Source: Echinometra lucunter | Lineage: Eukaryota > Echinodermata > Echinoidea > Camarodonta > Echinometridae | Assembly: GCA_029962745.1 (NCBI GenBank) | Contig: CM057165.1 | Span: forward strand, 5,526,501-5,590,500 | Reading direction: 5' to 3' | DNA length: 64,000 nt | In this document: positions 49,096 to 63,485 of the stretch, one piece after another | How positions within the stretch are numbered: position 1 is the first letter of the stretch | Layout: each line of letters starts with the position of its first letter | Position numbers and translations under genes: made by a program | Notes under the pieces: generated by a model | What the model was told of the DNA's origin: nothing | The model's database searches: none | The model's input: only the letters and a program-made list of their open reading frames with translations

Positions 49096-52000
49096 TTCAT
49101 TCATTCATTCATACATTCATTTATCGATTCATTCATTTATTCATGTAAGTTTTGACACGTGTATAAACAGACATCTTGTCTGAAAATACATTCTCATCGT
49201 TACAGCATAGAAATAGTCTTTGGGTAAAACATAATCAATTACCGTTGAAGAATGTTAATTAATAAATAAGATTATACTCAAATGCAACTTGAATTTCGTA
49301 TTGTCATACAGACCCATTTGTCACAGATGAGTAAATGCAATATTGATGAGCGATAATTCCAAAACCTTTTCATCTAATGATTTTGAATTCATCTTCTTAT
49401 TCAGTGATGGTGTGCTTTATCTGCATGCCGCACTCCATCAACGTTGTAATCTGCCAATGCTTAAACCCCCAAGCGTCTGTCCCTGCCAGAAATAAAAATT
49501 CGCTCGATCTAAATGTCCACATCTCCAATTTTCAGCTACTTAGAAATACATTTTAGTGTTTATATAAAGGGTTCTTAGATGGTTTAACAGCATCCTGATA
49601 TCCCACTTAATATGATTGTCCTTTCTTTCTTCTTTTTCTCCTTCCTCTTCTTCTTTTTCTTTTTCTTGTTCTTGTTCTTGTTCTTCCTCCTCCTCCTCTT
49701 CTTCTTTCTTCTTCCTTTTCTTTTTTCGTCTATTTCGTTTTTGGGGTTTGTTTTTTGTCTTCCTCTTCCTAATCATCTTCTCCCTCCCCTCCTCCTCCTT
49801 TGTTCATATTCCCTTTTCTTTTTCATGTTCTATTCACCGGCGTATGCAGGTCGAGAGAAAACGACATGTTGGTAATGACATCGTAACTATTGTCTTCATG
49901 GAAACCGAAGACCCGGAAGAGGAAGTCTTCTTCAAGCCTTCAATGATCAGGTCACACTTCACACGTATCCTTTAACCTATGAACTTTAACCCATAGTTTG
50001 TTTCATTCCGAGGAGGGGGCAGTATTATGCATATAAAATAGTAAAACAGTTTGAATCTACATCGGACGGACTACATTGAAGTAGTTTTGCATAAAACATC
50101 ACAGTATCATTTTACCTTTGACCCTTTTAGAGTGAGATTATATTTTTATATGTTATGGTATTTTATGTACGTATGTATTAGAGTACATTTTTATTGTTAA
50201 TCCGGATGGATGACAGGGCGGATGCATAATATTTGAAAAGGGGCAAAGGAACCCCAAAATCTCCGACAAGCAGTCAATGAGAACTTAATCTCATAATCAA
50301 ATAATGAAAAATTAATGTCATATTCGTTTCTGGAAGGCTAAGTGTGTTTAGGAAAATCTTTCTCCCTTTTGATCACATTTCCCATGTTCCTTACAAGCAA
50401 TACTTCTTCAGCTTGTCACTCCCCCCCCCCCCCCCCCGTTTCATTGTTCCAATTTAGTTCAACCTTGTTCCATATATTTTAGTTCTGTGCCCACTAAAAT
50501 ATTACTACTATTTTTAATGTCTATAATTATGTGCTCATTTTTCAATATGAAACGGAAATACGTAAATCAAATCAAATCAACATCTCTCCTGGTCGAAGAA
50601 AGTAGCTCTATAAGTTTCTGATCTTAAATCATGTGTCAATATTTTTTTAAAAAACCTTTCCTTCATGTCCCTGTTTTCTATGCCCTTTCCAGATTTTGAT
50701 TTATGATAGCAGCCTGAGTAGTAATCCTCTGAAGCTTTATCTGACAGAAAATAATTTGTTATTTACAAATACCGTTATCATCGTTCAATTTCCTTTAAAT
50801 GATCCAACGATTATTGTAGAAATGAATATTTGTCATTTTTATGTGTCAAATTTGATTGTATTCAAATTCCGGCAAATAACCTGATATTTACCCTTTTTTA
50901 AAAAGTAAAACGAGAATATGTCGTTATTTGGGGATTATACAGGGAATTGGGTATGGATGCGAAATAAAGGAAACTTATAAATTGTTTACATGAAGCGCTA
51001 AACCATTTATTTGTCTTGATAAAAAAAAAGTTGAAGAGTAATACAGACGTATAAGGGAAAGTAGTTTTCTCTTAAGCTCTTTGCTAATAAAAGAGAATGT
51101 TAACTATGATACTGTCAAACTTTGAGTTTATTTCACGTTTGAATGAAAATCATGTTTAGCACTGGAATCCAGATAATCTTTTTTCCAGACAAAAAGAAAC
51201 AAAGAAAATCATTTTTCTTCGATATAATTTGATTTCAGCTAGAGTAGAAAAAAAATCCCTTTACACCTTTCGAAACTCGTTGTCTTTCTGTGGTAAGATA
51301 ATATCTTTTGTCAAGTTCCTTGACTTTAACTTTAAAAAAAGACATATTCGCTCTGGTCACATACAACAAGAATGAAGACACATATAGGTAAGTTTGTTTG
51401 TTTTGTTTGTTTTGGTTTCTTTTTTAATCTATAAAATCAATTATTGATTTTCGAGACAAAGCTGAAAAGTATACTATTTGATTACCATGTTTGAGGTGAA
51501 ATGATAAAAGTTGCAGATTTGTGATTGATTGAGGGACTTTGAAGTTTCTGCTACGAGGAAAAAAAAAATCAATTTTTTGTACTCCCACATCACATTCATC
51601 ATGTTTCATGAGCGCGTCGGAGAAGAAATTATCGAATTTCCCTTTCAATTTCAATCAAGACAGGAAGATGTATGCTTGTATCGTAAGGTCCCTGATTGTA
51701 TTGTGTCTCTGCAAATTTGTAGAGTGTTGAACAAATTATAATTTCTCATTTTGCTCACAGTGATCTTATTGATTGATAATTAGATAAAGTGATATAGCGC
51801 AGCTAATATATCGTTATACTCTACTGCGCTGATATCTCTTCATAATCATGAAAATCATGACTGTTTTAATTGAGTGACGTGCTGTTTCTTCCGAAGTTGC
51901 TCGGATACAAGTATAGTCTGAATATGTATTGCCTTCATTATAGGTGTAATTTCAAGAGTCATTCTCTCTGTTTGTCTTTGGTTTTCTGTTGCCAATTTTT

Positions 52001-55000
52001 GCCCCTATTTTTGGGGGGGTTGCTAGGTTACGAGTGTACTCAGAAGAGTCCGTGCCTTTATTTGGTCCACCGCTGCCTGCTCCCGCTGTGTTCGACGATC
52101 ACCAAGCATTCCGAGATTTTCTGCTCGTCAAACGTAAGCTCACTTTTTCTTCCCCTTTTTTTTCTCTTTATGTTGTTACATCGCTTTAATCAAGTTAGTA
52201 TACAGTGGGCCTTTTCTATGACAACTCCTGTTCCCACTCTTGATTTCAATGTTAGGTTTAATGAAGCTTATATAAGTTCAAGATTACTTTTAAATCATTT
52301 TTATTGTCTCTGTTTTATTTCGTTTTTGCTTTCTTTTTTAATATTCTGCTGCTTGGATTGCAAAAAAATATTTTTCTAGACTTTCTCTAGATTATGCTGT
52401 ATTTAAAAATGATACTATTCTGTTTTTAATAATTTCCAACGGATTCATTTTCTGCAGTTTTTTGACAAAGGCTACATCTTTTAAAAATGAATGAATGAAT
52501 GATTAAATGAATGAATAAATAAATAAATAAAATGAATAAATAAATAAACGAATGAATAAACAATAGATAAATGAATGAATGAATGAATAAATAAACAAAT
52601 AAATAAATGAATAAATGAGTGAATGTATTAATGAATGAATAAATGAATGAATAAATAAACAAATAAATAAATAAATATCTTCCTGTAGTCATCAACGGAG
52701 AAAAAGCTGCCTTCAACACGCCTATCTTTGCCAACAAGCGCCAACGAACACTGGAAATGCTGATCAAAAACCTTCAACAAGACATGATGCAAGAGACAAA
52801 TAAGGTATGAAGATCAGTGTGGGTTTGGAATCCATGTGAAATGCTAGAGAAGCAGTGTATCTCCATTTACTCTGTCTACGACACCATAAAAACACCTTTT
52901 GACTAACCCTGCACTGGAACGGAAAGGAATGATTTGTGCTCCAATGAAATTAATTTTTAATTTCAGTTTTCAATTGTTAATTTTCAGATTTTTGATTTCA
53001 ATGTTAATTTTCAATTTTCAGTTTTTAATTTTCAGTAGCGCTTCCTGGAGCGGTTCTCTATTTACATCTATATGGTTTCAGGGCCGTACGCAGAATTTTG
53101 TTTCCGGGGGGGGGGGAGCAAGAATTCGTAAAATGTTCGAAAAAACAGATAAGCGAATAAGTGAAGCGCCCGAGCTAGTCACGAGGGCGCTTTTGCATTT
53201 TTGAAATTGAAGTCGAAATATCTGACGCACACGTCTGGTGGAATTTTGGAAAATTTTCAGCCAAAAAATGGTAAATCTTGAAAATTTCAGGGGAGGCTGG
53301 GGGGGGGGGGGAAGCTGCCCCCTACCCCCGTTGCGTACGGCCATGTATGGTTTACGCTAATACGTTAGAGCGCTCTCGCGAAGTGAGAGTAAATGGTGTT
53401 TAAGATCATTCCAGTGTACCAGGAGGGTGATTGTTACATTGCATTGTAGACCGTAATGATAAATATTTTTTCCCGATCAATCGTCCACTATTTTAACAAG
53501 TACGTAGTTGTACTTTGATTTCATTTTTAGGTTTCTTACGTATCCAGATCTCAGCCCTGTAACACATAGCTTAGCCATTGATCGTAGGATAGATTTTTAC
53601 GACTGGTTGCATTGATCACTATGTGCAATCAATCGTAAAAATCAATCGTACGATCAATGGCTAAGCTTTGTGTTACGGAGCCCAGATAAGTTTACTAGAA
53701 TCAGGTTTTTTTACACTGATTGGATGATGAAAATTCTTCTTCTCAGTTTAACTTCCCTACTTCCGCTCCCTTACCTTTTGTTGGGACGGTTTGGGATGAA
53801 TGTTAAAGTGGCTGGGGTACGCTATAGAGCTGCTCAGGTCATCCCAGGGCAACCGTATTTCACATAAATATTCCTGATCTCAGTGAGATACCAGATTTAG
53901 TCATCTGATTACAGGCAAGATCGTTCCTTGGGTGTCCTCAGAAGTTAGGTAAATGACCAAAATGTGATAGACACGGCCTTTCTTCTTGTTTTTCCTCGGT
54001 CTGTGAATATGTGAGGGGCTTAATCCTTCTTTTTGTTCTCCCTCTGTCTGTTGCAACCGGAGGGACGTCAACTTCCATTTTCGTTAATCCGCTATCTGTA
54101 AAAATGCGATGGAATTAACTTTTCTATTTTGTTCTTCCTCTGCCTGTCAAAATGCCTTCTTCTTCTTTTTCTTTTGTCTTTGAAAGTGAGAAGTGCTTCA
54201 AATATTCATTTGCTGAATTCTTCCTCTGCTTGTCTGTGAAAATATGAGGGATATTTCATATCGTTCTTTCTCTTTCTATTAAAATGTGAAGGACTTCCTC
54301 TGCATTCATTTTGGATTTTTCCCCTCAATCTGAGAAAATGTGCATGGGGTCTTTCACTCGACATTTCGCTCTTCTTCTGTGAAAATGTAAGGGACTTGAT
54401 CTTTTTTTATAAAAAAGAAAATTCTTTGTCATTCACCAATTTTATCGTTTTTAATCTTCTATTTTGTTCTTCCTGTATCTGCTGTGTCCATCAGCAAAAC
54501 ATGCTAAACAAGAGGTCATTCAGTGACGTCATACCTGACCCCGTCTGGGGTTGGAGGAGTAAGAAGGAGGAAGCCAGACAAGCCGAATTCGTCAAGATTG
54601 GACAGGTCAGTGACATTGAGGGAGAGTGTGGGAGGCGGAGAGAGAGAGTTGAGAAGGAAGGTAGGGATTGAAGAGAGAGAGAGAGAGAGAGAGGGGGGGC
54701 GGGAAACACACCATGGGCTAAGTTATTTTTACTTTAGAGAGAGACAAGAAGAGTAGAAGAGGGGAGACAAGGTAAGAGAGAGAGACAAAGAGTATGGTGA
54801 AAGAGAGATAAACCTAAAATCAAAAAACTATAACAGAAAATCACGGACTATTCATGCTAGTATTATTAGTTTATCTGTTTATCTAAAAGCGAGAAAGGAA
54901 GAACAGAAATGGGAGGGAGAAAGAGAGAAAGAGAAAGAGAGAGAGGGGGGGGGGCCAACAGATTTTCCCGAAAAGTATACAAGCACAAAATCTTCATTCA

Positions 55001-58000
55001 AAAAGAAAAAAGTTATTAGAAATATAGTAATAATACCTATGAGAACCTTGTTAACTAATTTCATGCATACTCGTTGAACAAAACTTCACTTGAAATACTA
55101 AGAAGCTTGCCAGTGGCTTGTGCGACATAGTAAAAACTAGTCTCTGCAAACTAAATTCCATCTACTGAAAATGCCATTATGCATAACAGGTGAACTGAAT
55201 AATTAATAACCAAGAGTCCGAGAGAGAAAATGCATAAATCAAAATACATTAGCTGTTGGTTCCGTTCTATTGATAATCTTTGTCAGTGATTGCTACTTTT
55301 ATTAATTTCTTTAATCATGATTTTGCTTCGTTTTCCTGCCAGGTCCTTAAACTCAAAACCATCGTGAAGGGGGATGCCCCAACCAGCCTTGCGACAACGA
55401 GCTTGCTCAAGAGAGAGGTAAGACAGTAATTTAATAGATTGTAAATAAATGATTCTTTTACTCCTCTCCTTTGACTTCGATTTTTTCCCGTACCACCTTA
55501 AAAATTGTTTTCCTTGACATTTGTTTCCAATATGAATACTTAAATGTCCGGCACTGTATTTGCCCTTAGTACCAATAGTTTTTTTTTTTTTTTTTTTTTT
55601 TACTTTTTATGTTTTTTGTCTCGCCCACCGGAGGTGAAGGCGAGACTAAGGGATCCAAATGGCGTCCGTCCGTCGTCCGTCTGTCACAAATGTTAAAGTT
55701 TACCTGCAAGACTCTCTTATGACGCATAACTTGGCAATCGTTGCTGCAATGGCAACCAAACTTGGGTGATAGATGCACTTGGGGTACATTCATGTCATGA
55801 TGCCTTTGGAGGTCACATGGTAAGGTCAAAAGTCATTTCAGGTCAAACGTTAAAGTTTACCTGCAAGACTCTCTTATGACAGATAACTTTGCAACTGTCT
55901 CTCACTTTTCAACCAAACTTCAGTTGTAGATGTTCTAAGGGGACCTGCATGTAATGGTGCTGTCGGAGGTCACGTGATAAGGTCAAAGGTCATTTCAGGT
56001 CAAACGTTAAACTTTACCTGCAAGACTCTCTTATGACACATAACTCTGCACATGTTGCTGCAATAGCAACCAAACGTGGGTGATAGATGCACTTGTGGTA
56101 CATTCATGTTATGGTGCCTTCAGAGGTCACATGGTAAAGTCAAAGGTCATTTCAGGTCAAACGTTAAAGTTTACTCTTCAAACAGTAACCACATCAATGC
56201 TTATTTTTATTCTTACTCTTACGCCTATATGTAAAGCGCTGTGAAACAACTTGTAGTTCGTAAGAGCGCTATAGAAATGTTATTATTATTTACCTGCAAG
56301 ACTCCCTTATGAGATAACTTTGCAACTGTCTCTCACTTTTCAACCAAAAATGGGTTGTAGATGTACTAAGGGGATCTGCATGTTATGGTGCCATCGGAGG
56401 TCACGTGATAAGGTCAAAGGTCATTTGAGGTCATATGTTAAAGTTTACCTCCAAGACTCTTAAGACACATAACTCTGCACATGTTGCTGCAATGGCAAAT
56501 AAACTTGGGTGATAGCAAAGGGGTGGGAGTAGGTGCAGGGGAAGCGGGTGAAAGGGAGTAGCATTTCATGAAATAGCCCTTCTCAAATTTAATGGGATGT
56601 TGCATTCTATGGCAGATATTTCACAATGAGCTTTGGATACAATTCTGTTGCATGGCAACGGAGATCGCGATATTTCTAGTTATTTTCACAAGTGGGCGAG
56701 ACACAATATCGCTAATGCCTTGTTTTTAAATTTGTATCTGATCTGAGAATCATTTCTGTTTACTTTCTTTAATTATCTCCTCTTATGTGCACTGGTATAC
56801 TACACCTATATGTCTAATTCTACTCATTAATTTTACAAGTTTATCAGAAGAAAGAAATTTATGAACATTTTCTGTTTGTCCTTTCCACTTTAGCCTTGGG
56901 AACCGCAATGCATTCAAAGTGACTTCCTCTTCGAGATTGTTTGCGGTGATTCTTGGGGTATGTATTATGTTTATATATCTCTTTCCCAGTGTACTTCCAG
57001 TGAATTCATGATGCGTTTAACCCATTCGTGACAGGAATTATTTAAAGCCTAATTTGATCAGCTTTAATTCTTCAAATTGGCAACGCCAACATTTTAATTT
57101 ATTGCTACATTTTTCTTATAAAACGTCATCTATCTGAAATGAATATAAATTGACAGAAATTATGATGAGAAGTCAAAAAGTTGCCAATTTGCAGGGGAAA
57201 ACGGTGATTTTAAACCTTCTATCACATTGCCAATTTAAGGATTTTAATGCTTATTTTCCTTTAAAAATTTTTTCAGCATCAAACAACGAATATTGACGCA
57301 ACCAAAATGGGTACAGTTTGTGTAGAATTTTTTGCTCTTTCTGCTCATGTATTTGGTATGATTTTTAGGGCTTTGCATCAAAAGATATTAGGCCAAACCA
57401 CAAAATGTGGACCTCTGTCACGAATGGGTTAACAGGTTTATGGTGAAAACGGTATACACATAAACATGCGAGGCGAACAATACATTGAAAAAGATACCTA
57501 TAAATGTGGTTTTGAAATATCATTAAGCTTGAATTGAAAATGAGACTGCTTTGTGCAAACAATGCTGTCCGAATTTATTTTTTTACAGACTGATGTGATC
57601 ACCGACTATATCCAGAAAAGAAAAGATATATTTCGACAGCTGTTTGCTTCTTTATGCCACCACAATATTGCTAAATGTCCCTCATATTATACAAATTGAA
57701 AACAAGATCTTGAGTTTCACAATAAATCAAGTTTCATCATATATTTTTCTTTCATTACTAATGTAATCTCTTGTCTCGGTTTCTAGCCTTGAAACTTTGT
57801 ATTAATATGAGACATGACAAGTTTTATCTTATAATGGATTTCTTTTTGCCTTCCAAAGGAAATTACATCCACATGTTGTCTTGTTTTACTCCTAAGGTGA
57901 CAAGCTGATTGTCGGAACTGAATCAGGGGTCTTCATTATCGAGGGTAAGAAATTCATCTTCTTGTACTTTTGTCTTCCCCACCCCACCCCTTCCCCCCCC

Positions 58001-61000
58001 CCCACCCCCCATTTCAAAAATCAAACATTACCCATCCCTAATCCTGGTTTACTCTGTTATCTATGATATACTTTGTTTTTTTTTCTGTTATATTTTGTAA
58101 AAAAATTTGTTGCATTCTGTGAAAAATTGAGAATAATCCAATATGTATGGATTTAAATCATTGAAATGTGAAACTTGAAACTTGAATGGCGTATTTTTGC
58201 TCGGATTTCGTAGAAAAAAAACCCAACTTTTTTATAAAAAGATGATGCCATGGGGCATGTGTCCCCTAATTAACTCTTTGCTGGCATTGGTCGTCTCATA
58301 GAACAAAAAGTGGTCTGCCATAGTTGACTTTCGTCACACATACAATGTAAATGTACCATATACTCCAAACGATATGGCAGTCTCGTGTTTTGAGTCATAG
58401 AAAGCAAAGATTTAAGAAGTGAATTTGTAGGAGGTGAATGATAAAAGAGGCGAAGAGAGAGATTTGATTTGATTTGATTTATTTATTTTTCCGTTTCACA
58501 GTATATACCAAAAAAATATATGAATTCAGTAATCTCTTTAAGACAAAAGTAATATGATGAAATAACATAACAGAAAGAACAGAATTATTGAGATAATGAA
58601 CAAAATAAAGTTGACCAGACTAAGAAAAAGATGTAGTAAAACGGAGGGGCAAACTAAAAAATAAAAAAAGCAAAGCTTGTAAGGTGCAAGCCCCTGAAAC
58701 TTAAGTTACATAATTACTTGCGGTCATAAGCGAATTCATTATAGATATATTAACAAAAGCAAAACAAAGCAGAAGTTACAAATCAATAGCATAATCAAAA
58801 CAATTAAAACCACAGAAATATAAAACAAAACAAAAAAGACAACAACAAAGAAAGGGAAAGGGTGGGAGGTGGATAAAGAGAGTGTGTGGTATAAGAGAAA
58901 GGATATAAGAGATGGGAGAAAGAGGCGCAAATGGCTTGAAAAAAAAAAACAAGATTGAAACTCATTCATACTACAGTTCACTCAGAATATTTTCTCGCAC
59001 TATGCATTACAAAATCTACATCATAAGATCACCCCCCCCCCCAAAAAAAAACACCATTCCCTCTGCATAAGCATGCATTTAGATGTAATTAAAGATTGTT
59101 TAAAACTGTATTATTCAAATGAAGCTTTTCTTGTAATTTCTAGATTTTTTTCCCAAAATGAGTATCAATTATGAGTTGACTTTCCTTCTTCTTTCAGAGG
59201 GGCTGAGTCCTCGTATGATCTTCGACAAGACAGTGTCATTCAAACAGCTCAGCGTAGTGGAAGCTCATGGACTACTGTTAGCGCGAGCAGACAAAGGTAA
59301 CCATGACAGCTATGTTCTATCAAACTACAGAAAAGGAAAGAGCCAGCGTGAAAACTGAAGATAACGTTACACACTGAAAATAAAACAAAATTAATATCAT
59401 ATAAAAATTTGCCCATTTGTCTTAATCTTTAACCCATTCATGACAGGAATTATTTAAAGCCTAATTTGATCAGCTTTTATTCTTCAAATTGGCAACGCCA
59501 ACATTTTTATTTTATTGCTACATTTTTCTTATAAAACATCATGCATCTGAAATGAATATAAATTGACAGAAATTATGATGAGAAGTCAAAAAGTTGCCAA
59601 TTTGCAGGGCAAAACGGTGATTTTAAACTTTCTATCACATTGCCAATTTAAGGATTTTAATGCTTATTTTCCTTTGAAAATTTTGTTATCATCAAACAAC
59701 GAATATTGATGCAACCAAAATGGGCACAGTTTGTGTAGAATTTTTGCTCTTTCTGCTCATGTATTTGGTATGATTTTTAGGGCTTTGCATCAAAAGATAT
59801 TAGGCCAAACCACAAAATGTGGACCTCGGTCACGAATGGGTTAACATACTGCTATAGTGTTCCAGTATGAAAGTGGAACATATGGCATGTATAGGTCTGA
59901 AGAAAAGTGGTAGCATTCATAAGTCATATTCACTCTCAGAAAAGTTTGTAAAAAAATCATTAGGTTGGTTGAAATATGAACCGACCAACTGTTGGTTTTT
60001 AAAAATCCCCATATGTTTTAAATACATATTTTCTTAAACTAACAGTTGGTCGGTTCATATTTTAACCAACCTAATGATTTTTCTGAGAGTGTTTCATTTG
60101 ATTGAAACAAATTATTCTTAATCCATTTTATTTGCTTTATCTGTACAGTATCATAGTCAATTGTATTTCACCGTATTATTAAAATTTAAAGATAAAAAGT
60201 TATACATGTACATAAACATAAAACTGTTTTATGCTTCTTTTACCTGTATCTTTGGTTTGCTTATTTTGTACGCTATTAATGGTTCTTTGAAGAACCTTTA
60301 AAGGTTCCAGATGTGGTTTACCGAAAATTCTAATCAGCACCATTTGCGTATACACGTATGTAATGGAGCATTATTATGAAAGTTTGATTATGTAACCAAA
60401 AAATCATTTGAGCATGGCGCGTTTGAATTGAAAACTGGAACTGTCTCCCGTTCGTCTCTTGTCATTATGTGATAGTATCTCTGTCTACTCTAGGTAAGGA
60501 TGGTCGGATCTATGTCTTCAGATTGTCCGACTTTGAGGGTCAGGAGAACGAGAGCTTGATCAGGACCAAGAAATGACTGCAGGAATCACAAAATCGAACG
60601 GTCAAAAGGTAGGAAAATTCACCGTAATGTGAAGAAAAAAAATCAAATTTTCAGACTTTCCTGATATTTTACAATTATTATTTTTTTTATAGCAATAGAT
60701 AGCTGATAACGACTGCAATTTACAATAATGAGTTCTGCTAATGACGTAGGGCCCTAGGTCGATTTTCACAGATAACTAGGAATAAAAAGAAACTTTCACT
60801 TTTTTTGTATGTTTCATTGGAATCAATCATAATTACAACATATACAAAGAAACTTTCACTAAATGTTCACTGCTCCCGACTTCTAAATGATATCTGCCAC
60901 AAAATCTGGAAAAATAGACAATTGCTGAGGAACGACAAAAATTAGATGATAAAATCGAGCTGCTACCTTTGTTGACAGACATACGTTAAACACATCCTCT

Positions 61001-61186
61001 CATGATGATATGCTTTCCTCTGAATGTGATTCCCATCAAGTATTTCTCATTTTGTTTATATTTTGCCGGGTCAAAGACCCCTCTGCCACATGACAAACTA
61101 TTCAGAATGTCTTTTGAAGTTAAACGAATGTCTGTTTCGAATTTCGAATGGAAGCTTTATCTGGGTATTATCTTCTCTCTCTCTCC

Positions 61187-61284
<98 letters not shown>

Positions 61285-61915
61285 GGCTGTCACCTGTTCT
61301 CCGTAAGTCGACCTGGCGGGAGCCATCTTCGGATGGTGATAGCTGTTGGGAAGAAGATGATACTGATGACGTGGAAACACAACGCTGCTTGGTCAGCATG
61401 GTGCAAGGCTGCGGATACAGACACAGTGGAGGGGTTTCAGTTCACGAGGGTACGAATGATAAGATTAGGAATAGAAAGAAAGGGAGAGAGAGAGAGAGAG
61501 GGAGGGAGAAAGAAGAGGAAAGGGAGAGGGATATATGATTAGGACTGCATGGAAACAACATTATATAGTCGGCTCGATACAAACAACCATTGCAGAACTA
61601 TACAGTGGTTCCTCAAATTGTCACAAGGGTGAAGAACATAGATAGGAAGGTAGATGGAGTGATACATGGATAGATAGATGGATGGATAAATAGATAGATG
61701 GAAAGATCAATAGATGGATACAAACAACCATTGCAGAACTATACAGTGGTTCCTCAATTATCACAAGGGTGAGGAACATAGATAGGCAGATAGATGGAGA
61801 GATACATGGATAGATAGCTGGATGGATAAATAGATAGATGGAAAGATCAATAGATGGATAAGTAGATAGATAAATAAATAGAGAGAGAGAGAGAGAGAGA
61901 GATAGACAGATAGAC

Positions 61916-61955
<40 letters not shown>

Positions 61956-63454
61956 TGATTGATATGGTTTATGGACAGTGGATAGACATAAAGAATGATG
62001 GATGTGAATAGGGGAAAGGCAGAGAGAAAGAGGTATACGAATGAGCGTACAGACAAACAGTGGGTAATTTCGTTAATAGATTTGATGGGTGTATAACCGG
62101 GGAAAACAATGAACGGGGAGCTCATAAGAAAAGAAGCAAACATTGCTAACATCTGGTTGTAACCTTAAAGGGGGTACCCAATGCTGAAACAATGTTAGTT
62201 CATTTAAAAGAGCATGATTTTATCAACAGAAAATCATCTGTCTAAAGTTTTTTTTAAAGTCCTGTTGCCAAGGAAACCCCCAAATGTGGTAAGATTTCAG
62301 GATATTTTTGACCCCTCAGCTGTGACCCAGTTTCAAATGGGTACCCACTTTGACGTCAAAATGACGTCAAAGTGGGTACCTTGTCGCGCACTTCTAGCAA
62401 AATGCGCGCAAGGTATAATACATGTTGTACAGTCTAGCGCGTAGCACAACTGCAATGCGCGAAGCTGGGTACCCACTTTTACGTCATACCTCATACTCAA
62501 TTTTGTTTGGTCAGCTCATAACTTTTCATGAGAAAATTAGCCAAAATGCATTGATTTCGATTGAAAATCATCATATTTTTAATGTCATTCTTCTTAGAAT
62601 TCTATTCTCGATCATATATCAAAATTTTCGTTGCCATTTTGTAATCACTTTAATAAATTGGAGATTTTTACAAATATAAGTGAAAATTAGGTAAATATGA
62701 AAAAAAATAAGGTATCTATAGGCCTACCCAATTTTCAACGGCGCCGATAGTGTAATAAGAAAATATATCACCACAACTTCTCTGCTGTCAATTAACAGGA
62801 GCTCTCTGCCGGTGATGTCCCGACGCTGATGTGCCTGATCGATGGTGGCCACGGCGACAACCATATCGTGGTCGGCTACAGACATCAGTATGACCTGATC
62901 AACGAGAAGAACGGAGATACCTTCCGGCTACACCTCGTTGACGCAAACAAGGTGGGAACAATCATGCATATTGTCCATGAGGCGTCTGTGCATGACCTGA
63001 GACTGCATCTGTAGCCAGGGGCGTCACTCCTTTTCATATTTGGGGGCGTATTAGATCTAAAAAAAAATTGTTGTCGAGCAAAAAAACTCCTTGGGTTATT
63101 TGAGGTGGTTCTTTTCACCCCTCCCCCCCCCCCCCAAAAAAAAAAAAAATGCTGACAAGCTATGGCACGAAATAAAAGACTATGATAATACCACTGCCAC
63201 TTTCACAATGCCCGCCAAAGACCGCGGTAGTCACTTACGCCGTCATACGTCAGGTACATGACGTGACATGCACAATAGGACAATAGGGATTGCAAACCTC
63301 CTTTGGGTAAGGAAATAAGTTTACAGACGCACATTAATGTGAAATTGTCTGCAAGAACTCCTTTTGCCGATCAGCTAGAAAAATAAGGAACAATAGCCCA
63401 GTAAACTTTGTAAAATATACCTTGATTTGAACAACGTCTATATTCAAATGCTGT

Positions 63455-63485
<31 letters not shown>

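Larger units (their letters stand above)
52805..54494 (+). other. GARNL3 intron 11
   Basis: Contains a hAT-like MITE (53079-53345) and a GTAACAC MITE (53552-53683). The remaining sequence includes repeated tgaaaatg(t/c)gagggact-type phrases (54000-54390) that look like a degenerate short tandem repeat. Confidence 0.75.

Noticed and set aside
51870..52379. 169-codon plus-strand frame
   Set aside because: It spans GARNL3 exon 10 in the wrong frame; the exon's true frame is the conserved one.
55692..56530. CRISPR-like regular repeats
   Set aside because: Units are 157 bases, contiguous and diverged, in animal DNA; a tandem repeat inside a mobile element.
61063..61542. Long Ser/Leu open frame reading into exon 18
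   Set aside because: The upstream part is the (CT)n tract. Only the part from 61286 is coding, after splicing.
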